A stretch of 64,000 nt of DNA from positions 3,678,231 through 3,742,230 of the forward strand of contig NC_033635.1 of NCBI RefSeq assembly GCF_001540865.1. Direction: 5' to 3'. The position numbers and the translations under genes were made by a program. This stretch comes from Ananas comosus (lineage: Eukaryota > Streptophyta > Magnoliopsida > Poales > Bromeliaceae). Shown piece after piece: positions 25,010 through 34,630 of the stretch. The notes under the pieces were generated by a model. It was not told the origin of the DNA and did no database searches. It saw nothing but the letters and a program-made list of their open reading frames with translations. The first letter of the stretch is position 1. Each line of letters opens with the position of its first letter.

Positions 25010-27097
25010 AATTGGCTTTTTAGGCGCTGTTAAACCACTACGTGTATTCGTGAAGAATCGAGACGCCCTCGGTTTTGGTGGATAAGAGAGTAGTAATGAC
25101 GGTGAGTGTGGTATTAGCATTCAGTTAAGCCAGTACCCTCCTTACACGAACTCGCGTTTCTTGTAATATACACGTACGGGAAGTAGTGGTACTAGTACAT
25201 TATGGCCGACGGTATTGTGTAATCCACTCGTTGATACCAAGTATTTTGCACGCTATAACGGGTATGAAAAACGTCAATACCATTACCCATTGTTTAAGAC
25301 CCGAAGGCAACTAAGTAAGCATGAACCAAGTGGGTTATTGAGCCAGGGTGCTAAGGTAGAACTTCAGAAAAGCGGTTCTATACGACAAACTTTCTATATT
25401 AGTAGAAGGAGTAGCAAGTACAGGTGAGATTGGAGTAGTTATTCAAGCGGGCATATAAGTGTTTATTTACATGGCCGGGCCTAGCCCAGGGTGCTTGCAT
25501 CCGGGGTTGGCGCTAGGGCGCAGAATTTTTGGAGTTTCACTTCGGATTAAGGGAAAACCCAGTGAGATAAAGCTGTTAATTTTCTCGTAACTGTTCTTCT
25601 TGGTGTAAGTCGTTATTCTCCGAAAGCCGAGTGTTCGTTGGGATCTCTTGATATCCCTTCCAGCGGAAGTAAAACAACGCGCGTGCTCGTTAATTACAGT
25701 GGTCCCTCTGTCTGCGAAACCGTGAACGTTGGAACATTACCAAAGTAATTCGACTAACCAAAATTTATAAATTGGAATCACTATATACACTTTACTCACC
25801 CAGGAAAGAGTAACAGTTGTAGTAATTGTTCCGTTTGTCCATATAAGAGTCACGGTCTCCTATTTAGTCTATCATATTGAGAGGGGGAGGGGCTGCCCAA
25901 GAGAAAGGTAAAAACTCAGTAGAAGGTTTGGCGTTCTGGGAGCCCAACGGGACCGAGAGAGTCGTTAAACATGAACTTTTGTAACTATGGTCTGAAGCGA
26001 AAGAGGAAGGTGCTCAAGACTTAGAACATCTCGGGTAGTATCATTATCTAAAAGGGCCAAACCGTCAACCCCAGAAAGCGCGAGGCGTGTTGGGATTAAA
26101 CCAAGAAAGCCATGTTCGAAGAAAGGTTTCGTTCTAAAGGGGAAAGTTCGAAAACCAGGAGCAAGAACCACGATGGAGGAACTGGTCACATTTAGTTCTT
26201 TAGCTGTAGCAGAAGGAGTAAGAGCATTGGCGGCCTCCTTTGTTATGTATAACGGTGCCCTAGTAGAACTAATAGCTTAAACCGCCAGTACATCAGTTAT
26301 GGACGGTACGATCCCCGCACATTTGGTTACTACGTGTAGAGGTAGGATTTTATCTTTTATAGGGGATGAAGTTGCGGTCCATGACCCGGTTAGGAGAAGG
26401 GACGTAATCGGAACTCTAGCAATCGGTTGTACTAACGGGGCCGGAAATTTAGGACCGCGGGCAAGTCCAAGCTGCTGAGCAGGTTGACGTCTTCGGCGGC
26501 GGAGTCACGTAGTTTTTAGTAGTACTAGCGGAGGTGTAAGAGGGATCCCAGTAATATGCTTTGGGACTCCCGGCGATAGAGTAAAAGGCCATGGAAGGAA
26601 TGACCGAATTCTCCGAACTGGAAGAACTGAAAACGGCTTAGCCTCGCGAGGCGTCTCGACGAGGGATCCGCCCTGCCGGAAAACTAAAAGGCCGGAGATC
26701 TTCTCCAGAGGCATTGCTTTTACCTGAGTAGGAGGAGCAGGTAAAGTCACTTCGAGCCGCCCCACACTTTGCGTCTCTAACCGCACCGAAACTACCCCGG
26801 CAATCTAGGTAATGATCGTTAAAAGCCTCCGGCAGGAGAACCAGAAAAGTGGCCTCAGTGAACTCCAACACGTCGCCGTTTTCTGCCTTGCCCGCCCCTT
26901 TTCAATCTTCCTTAACCTCTAGGTTTTAGCGGGCTTCTCCCTGGTTTCCCCCAATACGTTTGATCACCACCTAACGAACTAACCAATTTCAACAGCTTGT
27001 GGTTTACCCGCCCCTTTTTACCTCGGTCTCAAGAATTCCCGAAATGTAGGTTTCGTAGGACCAAACTTGGAACGCCCAAGAAGCCCACGGAGGGGTA
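25010..27097. CDS. SUVH-type histone H3K9 methyltransferase (mirror reading, right to left)
   Basis: Nuclear enzyme that binds methylated DNA and methylates histone H3 lysine 9. Right-to-left without complementing, one intronless frame of 695 codons runs from ATG at 27097 to TAA at 25010. Intronless coding is typical of SUVH1/3-class genes. It opens MGRHPKNPQGSNQD and has DVKPLRTLAP, usual for this group. An AT-hook KRPRGRPPK sits near residues 84-92. The SRA/YDG domain (about 233-393) includes GPVPGVEVGD, SGGYENEEDD, YTGQGG, DQKLERGNLAL and YYYDGLY. Pre-SET cysteines (GCKCQSVCLPGDINCSC) lie near 457-473. SET follows with NHSCSPN at 620-626 and YDYG at 660-663. Post-SET cysteines (CLCASPNC) sit near the end. 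Catalytic and Zn-binding motifs are intact. A leader intron precedes the start. This is the decisive evidence that the contig is mirrored. Confidence 0.98.
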
Positions 27098-27112
27098 TCG
27101 TTTGGTTTCATG

Positions 27113-27696
27113 GACATCTTGTTTTTCTAGTGATATATCAAGAGTCGTTGATATTTTTTGCATTAAACTTGTATATTAATTATAGATTCGCACTTTTTAT
27201 ATATGTATGTTTCTCCTTCGTCATTGTTGTTATCATTTCTTTAATACTAATTGACATCTTTACTTTTCTTGTTTCACTGGTATATTTTATCAAATTTTAG
27301 TAGTCCTTTTTTTTCTTTTTTTTGTCTCTCTTTTAAAGAGTTACTTTGATGTTTTATTCTCTATTTTCTTTTTTGCTTCTTGTTTGGATCTTTTTCAAGG
27401 ATTCCGTGTTTTCACTCCTAAATGTGTATGTCACTTTGGGATCTTTTCTCGATTCCTTATATAAGCTGCTTTGTATGTTTTTGGTTGGTTTGGGATCGTT
27501 TGATTTTTGGTCTTTTTTGGCCGCTTGCATCGTCTCTAGGTCTTTTTAACCTTCGAGCACTCGTTTTTTTTAGCCTAAAAGCTTCACCCAGCTTCTCTAA
27601 CTTCGTTAAGCTGCTTTTTTTATCGAAGCCTCTAGTTTAATCACCTATTTAATCCGCTCATTTAGTGTCCTTTAAACCCCTTTCCCTCCCCTAATG
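27113..27696. other. SUVH 5' UTR intron (mirror reading)
   Basis: Right-to-left, a leader containing ttctagggttt and ending ctcctcgag is followed by a GT donor at 27696. An AG acceptor (ttctacag) ends at 27113, fifteen bases before the ATG. A single leader intron upstream of an intronless coding region is the usual layout for these genes. The leader extends right to about 27800; no clear TATA box is seen in the flank up to 28100. Confidence 0.6.
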
Positions 27697-28195
27697 GAGC
27701 TCCTCGGCCTTTGGGATCTTTAAACGTTAAAAAACGAGCATAAATCTAGCCACTTTTGGGATCTTTTCTTAGGCTCTTAACCTAGGAGCTAGATAAAATC
27801 TTCGGAGTGGTCGCAAGCCCAAGGGAAGTTACCTAAACAAAAATCCCTGTCTCCGGGACCGAAACTGCCCCTCTGTGCTCAAAACATGCCTGCCGCAGGC
27901 GTACGCCTCCCCCTTATACGCCACCTCTAACTTCTTACTCACTAACCTGCCAGCTAACGTGCCCAGGCGTACACCGCATCAAGCATGTTACTCGAGACGG
28001 TAAACTACCCAACCCTCGGCAACCTAACAAACCTCTAAGCACCACGGGTTATAGACAGCTGGCGAACAACTGCTATCAATCTTCGATCTAATGCGAACAG
28101 GAGACGACTGAAACGTTGCCACGTTTTACATGAAGTTTTACATTAACCAAAGAAAGAAGAAAAAAAAAAAGGAAAAAGATTATATATGTGTTATT

Positions 28196-28807
28196 TTGAT
28201 AAATGGATAGATTGGAGAAATATTTTTTTATAAAGGATAGATCGGAGGAAAACTTTTTATAAGAGGTAGATCGGAGTAAAAGTTTCTAATCTCTTTTTTT
28301 TTTTTTAAAAAAATTATATATAATTCCCCAATTCACTTCCTCTAATAGAAAAAGAGAGAGTAGAGGATAATTAAAAATATAGTTTTATTAAAATTAGGGT
28401 AAGCCGGATATTTAAAGTACAAAATTACATAATTTTGGATTTTATGCTCTTTAGGTTTATCAAAAACCTAGTTCTAGTAATATTAGTTGAGGAAAGCTTG
28501 GTACGTATTATAAAAGTAGTTTTATATTTTTCTAATCTTAACCAACTACGCGGTACACTTTTAAAAGATAAAACTTTATTTAACTATACTCTATTTAATA
28601 TGTGTTTTTAATCCCTCACTCTTCCCTAGAGCCCCTTCCTCTCTCTTTTTTTATTAAAGGAGGTGAATTGGGAAATTATATATAATTTCCATAATTAAAG
28701 AGAAAAAAAGAAATTAGAAACTTTTACTCCGATCTACGCCTTATAAAAAGTTTTCTTCCGATCTATCCTTTATAAAAAAACATTTCTCCGATCTATCCAT
28801 TTATCAA
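28196..28807. mobile_element. MITE-like element with long terminal inverted repeats (mirrored contig)
   Basis: Left arm ttgataaatggatagattgg is matched in inverted-complement form by the right arm ending ccatttatcaa. The similarity continues about 140 bases inward, through repeats of gatagatcgga spaced about 30 bases apart. Inverted repeats survive a mirror reversal, so this is visible as printed. No coding capacity is seen. Target duplications are not obvious. Confidence 0.65.
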
Positions 28808-29111
28808 GATGTGTTATATCTGTTTGTAATTGGCATGTGCAAACTTCGCACTGTATTTGAGGTTTATACAAAAAAAAAAAAAAAACTCTTTATCCATCGA
28901 ACGATGGACGAAGTAAGTAATTCGTTTTACTTAATCCGAATGTATAACCTCCGTCGGTCCCGGAGGCTCCGCTTTGGTTGCTAATGTTTTTGTCTTTTCT
29001 TTTTGATCTGATGGAATATCGATGGGAATGTTGATTCTATGTTTTCCCGGGATATCGTTGGGTAAGTTTATTCTATGCTCTCCCTCTTTGAGGAGTCAGG
29101 CTTCTTTGACC

Positions 29112-30195
29112 AATGGACCGGAGTTAGGTTAGACACTAGTTTCTTCACTGAGCAAGTTCTTGGGCCTATCGTAATTCTGAGGGGAGCGTCTTCTAGGACA
29201 ACAAAGCGAGACAGGTTTGGTGGGTGGTCTAACGGCGGTTAGGCCAATCTGAAAAACGAGAGTTGAGCCGTAACACATACAATGGATTAAGTCGGGTTTA
29301 GGAGGACCGTGGGGGATGAAGGCTAGGCGAATACAGACGTTGAGGGCATGTTTCATCTTCCATAGACTGCTTATGTGTGAGGGCTTTTTCCACTAGTGAC
29401 CAAAGACGATTGTATCGCGTTTTTTACGTCATACCTAGCTGTACCGGGGGAGAAGCCTATTAAGACAGACGCCATTCGTTAGAGAGCGCCTCTTCATAGG
29501 TTTACTTTTAAAACTAAAACTGGCCTTAAGACTCGGAGGTCTCTACTTGCATCTGCCTCAGAGAGTCGGGACGTAGTCACTACTTGAGCATTTCGCTAAA
29601 CTGGCATTTCTAAACTAAGCTTCAGGTAGAGGTGAATTAACATAGACCACGTAGGCTACCTGATATGACTCGTTAGTCTAAAAACTCGTTTCAGGAGACG
29701 GCCGCCCGCAGCGACAGTCATAAGCGTTATTCCCGAGACCAATATTTTGCGGTAGAGGTGGGAAATAGTAAGGTCGTAAAACTTTGACACCGGAGGAACA
29801 ACCGTTGCGACCTTACTTATGGACCTTTAGATCATGACTCTCCCCAAAGAAGTTAGGTTTATAGTCTGGTGTCGGATTATAAAAAGGGCAACGGCTCGTG
29901 CATGCTTTGTGGTGTAGACTTGTGAAGAGCTGTAGAGTGGTGTGAAGAGGTGGTGACCCTCACCCCAGCCTTCCGAGAAGGGAGTATATTGCCGGAAGAA
30001 GACCATATTATATTTCTAAATTAGTTGGAGGGGGTATCGACTAAGCCGAGAAACTTCTTCGCGGTGGTGGTAAACCAATCATCTCGGCATAAGCGACGAA
30101 GGTACAGAAACTGAGGATCGGGGGGAAGAAAAAACGAAGATGTTTAATCAAAGGTTGAGTGGTCTGTACTCGGAGGGCATTAAAAGCTCGATGGA
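29112..30195. pseudogene. LINE (L1-type) ORF2 C-terminal part (mirror reading, right to left)
   Basis: Right-to-left, one open frame enters from the gap at 30195 and ends at TAA at 29112, about 361 codons with no stop. It begins GSSKITGGSCLVSWK and continues SKKEGGLGVKDMEAANTALL, KWWWRFF, then IRLWSDIW and a zf-RVT-like block (LWRLRIPVKIKIFIWILL, and a Cys/His motif YCIFCAMLAETSDHLF). This is the downstream end of plant non-LTR retrotransposon reverse transcriptase polyproteins. The 5' part is cut off by the assembly gap. The open frame suggests a young copy. Confidence 0.93.
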
Positions 30196-30220
30196 NNNNN
30201 NNNNNNNNNNNNNNNNNNNN
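30196..30220. other. Assembly gap of 25 N
   Basis: A run of 25 N separates the mirrored left contig from the normal right contig. The LINE reading frame reaches the last base before it, and the base after it is inside a MITE-type repeat, so nothing bridges the two sides. Confidence 0.99.
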
Positions 30221-30247
30221 AGGGTTGAGTGAGTTATTGGTTTAATG

Positions 30248-30281
<34 letters not shown>

Positions 30282-30284
<3 letters not shown>

Positions 30285-30500
30285 GGCTGAAATACTATTA
30301 ATAGCACTAAGCTATTGGTGCTATTAGGTTTTCAGCCCTTGGATGAAAATATGTACGAGATGTGGGCTCCCTAGGGTTGAGTGAGTTATTGGTTTAATAG
30401 TATAATCTAATGAGTAAAAATAGTTAAAAAGTTAAATCTAACGGTAGAAAATTTGATAGCACCAAACGCTTGGTACTATTGATAATATTCCAGCCGAACT
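30282..30500. mobile_element. MITE in a TA microsatellite, copy 1
   Basis: Imperfect inverted ends (ggctgaaatactattaatag against the inverted form of ttgataatattccagcc) enclose about 220 bp. (TA)n tracts lie on both sides at 30251-30281 and 30500-30521. An internal piece (agggttgagtgagttattgg) also occurs immediately after the gap at 30221, so part of another copy abuts it. Related copies lie at 36632-36850 and 37315-37556. Non-coding. Confidence 0.7.
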
Positions 30501-30540
30501 ATATATATATATATATATATAGTCATTGGATTTTAGTGGC

Positions 30541-31479
30541 CACTAATAATAATAATAATAATATAAAAATAATAAAGTTTGGCCCAACAACCTTAAATAC
30601 ATATCACTTAATCATGTCGAGAAAGATACAGTTACAGCCGTCCAGTTAGTTGGCCAATCCACGCCTACCAACTAACCACATATCCAACCCGACCTACCAA
30701 TTAACTTATTCTCACCACTATTTTGATACTACAAATATCTAGAATCTATTGCCATTTTAATATTTAGTTCAAATTTTTATATATAAAAAGATCTTTTGCT
30801 TATTTATTTATTATTATTATTATTCAAAATTTTTAAAGTTTTTCTAAAATTATTAAAATACTTTTCTAAAATCCAGTCTATTAGTAAATCCTAGAAAAAA
30901 TAGAAATTTGAAAAAAAAAAAATTTAAAATTAATAAAAGTACTTTGGTTCTTCAAAAATAAATAAAATATTTTTAAATTTTTAAATGATATATTAGATAT
31001 TATTTCTTTATAAGAAAAATATTACTTATATACTCTGAAAGAGTGTATGCAGGTACACCTCATCATCCTACGATTTAAAAAAAAAAAAAACAACTTAACA
31101 ATTGGGGGTGTTAAATATATATACACTATCTTTGGGGTGTAAAGATAGTAGTGCTCAAANTGTAGAAACAGAATCCTAAGGCCTAGTTTTGTATTGTTGT
31201 CATTTTTTTTTTTTTACTTTTTTAAACACTAATTTTGTATAATTTGATGTGTTAGAGAATTTTTTCTTTTTTTAAATGTTTTTGTTATAGTTGATTAGAT
31301 TACCATGTGTATCAGGCTAAGTGATAAATACAATTTATCTAAAAAGATTTGAAAATAGAAAAAAGTTATTTTTAATATTTTGTTTTTTGTCCTCGAGTAA
31401 CACTTTAGATGAAAAGATGGTAAGCAATTTATTGTCCTCGACAACTCTTTTTTATATGGGAAATTTTATTTTAAAAGTA
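30541..31479. other. AT-rich intergenic stretch
   Basis: No gene is seen. Includes an ATA-type microsatellite at about 30544-30562, AT-rich low-complexity sequence, one ambiguous base (N) at 31160 and poly-A/poly-T tracts near 31078 and 31204. Confidence 0.5.
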
Positions 31480-32370
31480 GGGTCAAATGCATACAGCTCC
31501 CTACAAACATAGCCAATTGCGGATATATCCCTGCAAAATCGAAACTCCATAATTGTTCCTACAAAAGTCCCAAGTTATGCAGATATGTCCCTGCAGTTAT
31601 CATCTGTTAGTGAGCTGTTTGTTTTTTAACAGTGAAGTCGTGAAATGACCATTTTATCCTCACAAATATATCCCTCCAAAAGTTTTCCTCTTCCCCTTCT
31701 CTTTCTTTTCCTTTTCGGACCGTCGAAAAAGACGACGGCGGCGGCGGCGCGGGGTCAGGTTCGCCGACGACGAAGAAAAGGCAAGAACGCCGAGCACCGG
31801 AGCTCTACCCGGAGCTCGTCGCCCTCAACGTCGTCCCCTCCCTCGTCGGCACCGACGCCAACGTCCTCGGTGACCACGACGACCCCGCACACGCCCTCGT
31901 CGCCGCCCTCGTCGCCAACAACGCCCTCGAGCTTCTCGTCTAGAAACTCGCCCGCCTTTCCTTCGAGATCGACCCCGACGAGATTCTTCTCCCTCGCCGG
32001 TGACGAAGAAGAGGGAAGAGGAAGAAGGAAGAAGGAAGAAGAAAGAAGGGAGAAAAAGGGAGAAGAGGAAGAGGGAAGAGGAAAAGGAAGAGGGTTCGCC
32101 ACCGTCGCCGTCATATCTCCTCGCCGGCGACGAAGTAGAAGGAAGAGGAAGAGGAGGAAGAGGAAGAGGGGTAAATACGTCAATTCACACTATAATTAAT
32201 CATGGTTAAGTATTTTAAGCATGGTTAACGAAAATTTTCTAACAGATCTGGACGGTAGGGATATATCTGCATAACTTAGGACTTTTGCGGGAATAACTTA
32301 TGGAGTTTCTAATTTGCAGGGATATATCCGCAATTTACTATGTTTAAAGGAACGTGTATACAAATAACCC
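31480..32370. mobile_element. Mutator-like (Pack-MULE type) non-autonomous element
   Basis: The element is 891 bp and flanked by a perfect 9-bp direct repeat TTAAAAGTA (31471-31479 and 32371-32379), the hallmark of Mutator insertion. Its ends are long inverted repeats of about 130 bp: gggtcaaatgcatacagctc on the left against gggttatttgtatacacg from the right. Both continue through repeated phrases such as gcggatatatccctgcaaa. No transposase is present. Inside is a GC-rich block quite unlike the AT-rich arms, containing a fragment of a cellular gene. Captured gene pieces inside Mutator ends define Pack-MULEs. Confidence 0.88.
31794..31991 (+). pseudogene. Captured, degenerate fragment of CTNNBL1 (beta-catenin-like protein 1)
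   Basis: In the frame starting at 31794 the translation is APELYPELVALNVVPSLVG, then a shortened acidic linker, ALVAALVANNALELLV, a stop (TAG at 31941-31943), and KLARLSFEIDPDE. This follows the armadillo-like region of plant CTNNBL1, a spliceosome-associated protein, in which ELYPELVALN, VPSLV and ENNALELLVQNL occur in that order. The middle is shortened and a stop replaces a glutamine, so no functional protein is expected. The GC-rich sequence on both sides (31730-31790 and 31992-32170) may be further captured or expanded sequence. Family identity is from memory; fairly confident. Confidence 0.75.
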
Positions 32371-33147
32371 TTAAAAGTAATATAGACGATATCTAAATTT
32401 TTATTTTGACAATTAGACCATCTAAATTAACTTTATGAAAACCTCTATACCTGTAAATTTATTCCCACCACCATTTCGAGTGCTACTATAAATATCTAAA
32501 TACTATTGATATATTAATATATATTTACAATATACAAAAAAAATGTGTAAAAATTCATGAATTCTAAAATTTTAATTTTGACAATTAGACATCCTAAATT
32601 TTATGAAATAGTTTAATTGTCCTTCTGATCAAGCAAAATTTTGCATATAGTTTTTCTATAATTTAAAAAAAAAATTAATTTTTTTTGTCTTTCTTGTTTT
32701 TATAGGTAAGTATGGTGATGAAAATATAAAGTGAATCTACCTTTAATTTTATTACTTTTCTGATATGTTAGAATGGAGAAAAATAGATTTTTTTTATATT
32801 TTTAAATATTTACAAAATGGATATAATTATTACTGTCATATTTTTAACTACATACATCTTTAATTATATATTTTTTTTTTTGTTACATCCAATCTTAATA
32901 TTTTTTTAAAAAAAAATATTTATTCTCGAAATATGAAAATTTTTGATTAAAATTTATTTAATTCATTCCACATAAAAAAACTGCGGCGGGAGCGATTTTC
33001 TCGGGTGGAGTTTGAAACGCGGCACACCCGTTGGTGGGCCCCACGGGCCGTCCCCATCTCTCCACCGTACGATCTCCGAATCGATGTATCTTAATATGTG
33101 CGATGACGTGTCGCTGTACACCGACGCACGGAAAAGGAGGATTTCGC

Positions 33148-33209
33148 CACGTGTACGCCTAAGCGTCGGGCCCGATCCACGTCACTCGACCGTTTTTGAC
33201 CGGCACGTG
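33148..33209 (+). promoter_or_regulatory. G-box/ABRE pair upstream of the lone exon
   Basis: CACGTG cores occur at 33148-33153 (gccacgtgtac) and 33204-33209 (ggcacgtgtcc), within a GC-rich promoter-like block that also has gatgacgtgtcg near 33102. They lie 140-205 bases ahead of the start codon at 33352, a usual spacing for abscisic-acid responsive promoters. Confidence 0.45.
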
Positions 33210-33351
33210 TCCCTCTCCGGTTGGTTTAACCGGGTCGGTGACCGGGAGGGGCATTTAAGTAAGGAAAATAGTAAACACACTGCCCATGTTGTTGTTGTTG
33301 TTACTTATACTCGCTCCTCGGCGGCGATTTACTCTCCTCTCCTCGGCGGCG

Positions 33352-33439
33352 ATGGTAATGGGGTGGTGGGACCGCATCGTGTTCCCGATGCGGAGGGTCT
33401 GGATCGGCGTCGCCTCCCGCCTCGGGATGCGCAAGTCCG
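33352..33439 (+). pseudogene. Lone first exon of a small plant protein of unknown function
   Basis: ATG at 33352 opens MVMGWWDRIVFPMRRVWIGV followed by ASRLGMRKSG, ending at a good donor (tccg|gtaagatgg) at 33439/33440. Arg-rich, Trp-containing N-termini of this kind begin a family of short plant proteins whose second exon carries the rest. I find no matching second exon downstream before 42000. The next 600 bp are GGC/CT-rich low-complexity sequence and then a Helitron end. It may be a gene fragment moved or truncated by a mobile element, or a real gene whose later exon I missed. Position 33489 is an ambiguous base. Confidence 0.45.
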
Positions 33440-33539
33440 GTAAGATGGACGGCCGCGATCGATTCTCGCCTTCGCCGGAATTTTCCTTNCTATTCTTTTT
33501 TTTTTCCTTCTTCTTTCTTCTGTTTTTTCATTTCTGGCC

Positions 33540-34080
33540 TGACAATGGCGGTGGCAGTTTGGATTGTTGAGCAGCGGCGGCGGCGGTCTCGACGGCGTCG
33601 GCGTTTGTGCACAACAGCATCGGCGGCAGTCACTACAGCAACGACGGCAGTCACTACAGCAACGGCGACTTTTCTCCTTTTCGTTTTCTCTTTTTTTTTA
33701 AAAAAAAACTCTTCTCCTCATTCTTTTTTTTATTCTTCTTCTTTTTTTTCTTTACTTCTTGCCTGACAACATCGAATGGCAGCTTAGGCGGTGCCAGCGG
33801 CGGCTTGGGCGGCGTCGGCAGTACGCACGACAGTGGGAAGCAGCGTCAGCGGTCATGGTGGCAGTGGCGGCCGCGGGGACAATGGCGGTCGCTACAACAA
33901 CATCAGCAGCGGTCACGACGGCAACAGCCACCGTTTTCCTTTTCTTTTTTTTTTTCTTTTTTTTTGTTTCTCTTCCACTTATTCTCTGTAACTCGCTCTT
34001 CTTCTTTTTCTTCTTTTTTTTTTTATCTCTTCTTCCTCCTCTTCCTTCTTCTTCTTCTTCCTCTTCTTCTATTTGAAAGA
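33540..34080. repeat. Low-complexity GGC-type and CT/T-rich tracts
   Basis: Alternating blocks of ggc/cag-rich imperfect trinucleotides (33545-33670, 33780-33930) and T/CT-rich runs (33680-33760, 33935-34075). The phrase cctgacaa followed by ggcgg or catcg precedes both GGC blocks, so the pair looks like a duplication of about 230 bp. Frames found here are simple-sequence artefacts. Confidence 0.5.
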
Positions 34081-34222
34081 TAATTGAAAATTTAATGTCA
34101 CTATAATTTTTTTTCCCTAAAAACACCTCCTTAAATATATTTTTTTAAAAATTAATTATTTTTTCGCATATTTTTTTATTTTTATTTAATTATTTTTTTT
34201 AAATATTATATTTATATTATCT

Positions 34223-34252
34223 ATCCACAGCGAAGCGCGGATCCTACACTAG
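34223..34252 (+). mobile_element. Helitron 3' terminus (plus strand)
   Basis: The sequence ccacagcgaagcgcgg, then atcctacactag followed by T, matches plant Helitron 3' ends: a short GC-rich palindrome about ten bases before a terminal CTAG, inserted before T. The 5' end was not located. The element could extend leftward and include the lone exon at 33352. Confidence 0.5.
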
Positions 34253-34460
34253 TTATATTTTATAACACATCACTATTACTCAGGAGGAGGATCAAACAAA
34301 CTCTCATGTTATTTTATTCATTACCGGTTATTACAGGATCGGATGTGCTGCTCTAATCACTCCAAACATGTTCGTCGACTTAATTTAGTAATGCACACAA
34401 CACTCCCAACTTAAACAAAATTATACCATACAAAACAAAATTTCAAATTTGAAGAGGGAG

Positions 34461-34618
34461 ACCGACCGTCCCTACGGCAAGTGGCAAAATATTTGGTGGT
34501 TGATATCCAAGGTCCCAAGTTCGAGTACTAATTGATTTACATTTTCAGCTAAATTTATTTTTAAATAAAATAAACGAAGCGGGTAGCGTGCTATCTATCT
34601 CTCCAAAAAAAAAAAAAA
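34461..34618 (+). mobile_element. tRNA-derived SINE, copy B
   Basis: Begins accgaccgtccctacggcaa, carries a B-box-like gttcgagtact, and ends in a poly-A tract. It is flanked by a 12-base direct repeat with one mismatch (ttgaagagggag at 34449-34460, ttgaagaaggag at 34619-34630). It matches the SINE at 38623-38775 along its length. No coding capacity. Confidence 0.8.
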
Positions 34619-34630
34619 TTGAAGAAGGAG

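Larger units (their letters stand above)
1..30195. other. Mirror-written contig (reversed, not complemented)
   Basis: Every gene recognised in this interval is found only by reading the printed letters right-to-left without complementing, or by complementing them in place and reading left-to-right. In that mirror reading five genes give full-length proteins with canonical GT-AG introns, and plant leader motifs such as ctagggttt appear. As printed, and as reverse complement, the interval gives only short meaningless frames. The mirrored state reaches at least from position 291 (ARF1 exon 2) to 30195 (LINE frame open to the gap). The N run is therefore the right boundary, and the left boundary lies outside the window. 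This cannot be a biological inversion, which would give the reverse complement. Confidence 0.98.

Noticed and set aside
28196..28807. CRISPR-like spaced repeats (gatagatcgga about every 30 bases)
   Set aside because: Few, imperfect copies arranged symmetrically as terminal inverted repeats of a MITE-like element in a plant genome.
1..30195. A normal chromosomal inversion or a horizontally acquired gene desert as the explanation for the left contig
   Set aside because: An inversion gives the reverse complement, which would still show genes on the minus strand. The mirror reading recovers ordinary plant genes, so no foreign origin is needed.
31645..32199. 184-codon Ser/Thr/Pro-rich and Lys/Glu-rich frame
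   Set aside because: This is the wrong frame of the captured CTNNBL1 fragment; the meaningful frame starts at 31794 and carries a stop.
33012..33443. 143-codon plus-strand frame
   Set aside because: It runs through promoter-like sequence with G-boxes and overlaps the lone exon in a different frame; no similarity is recognised.
33607..34126. Several overlapping frames of 66-158 codons
   Set aside because: Products of GGC and CT/T simple repeats; amino-acid runs only.
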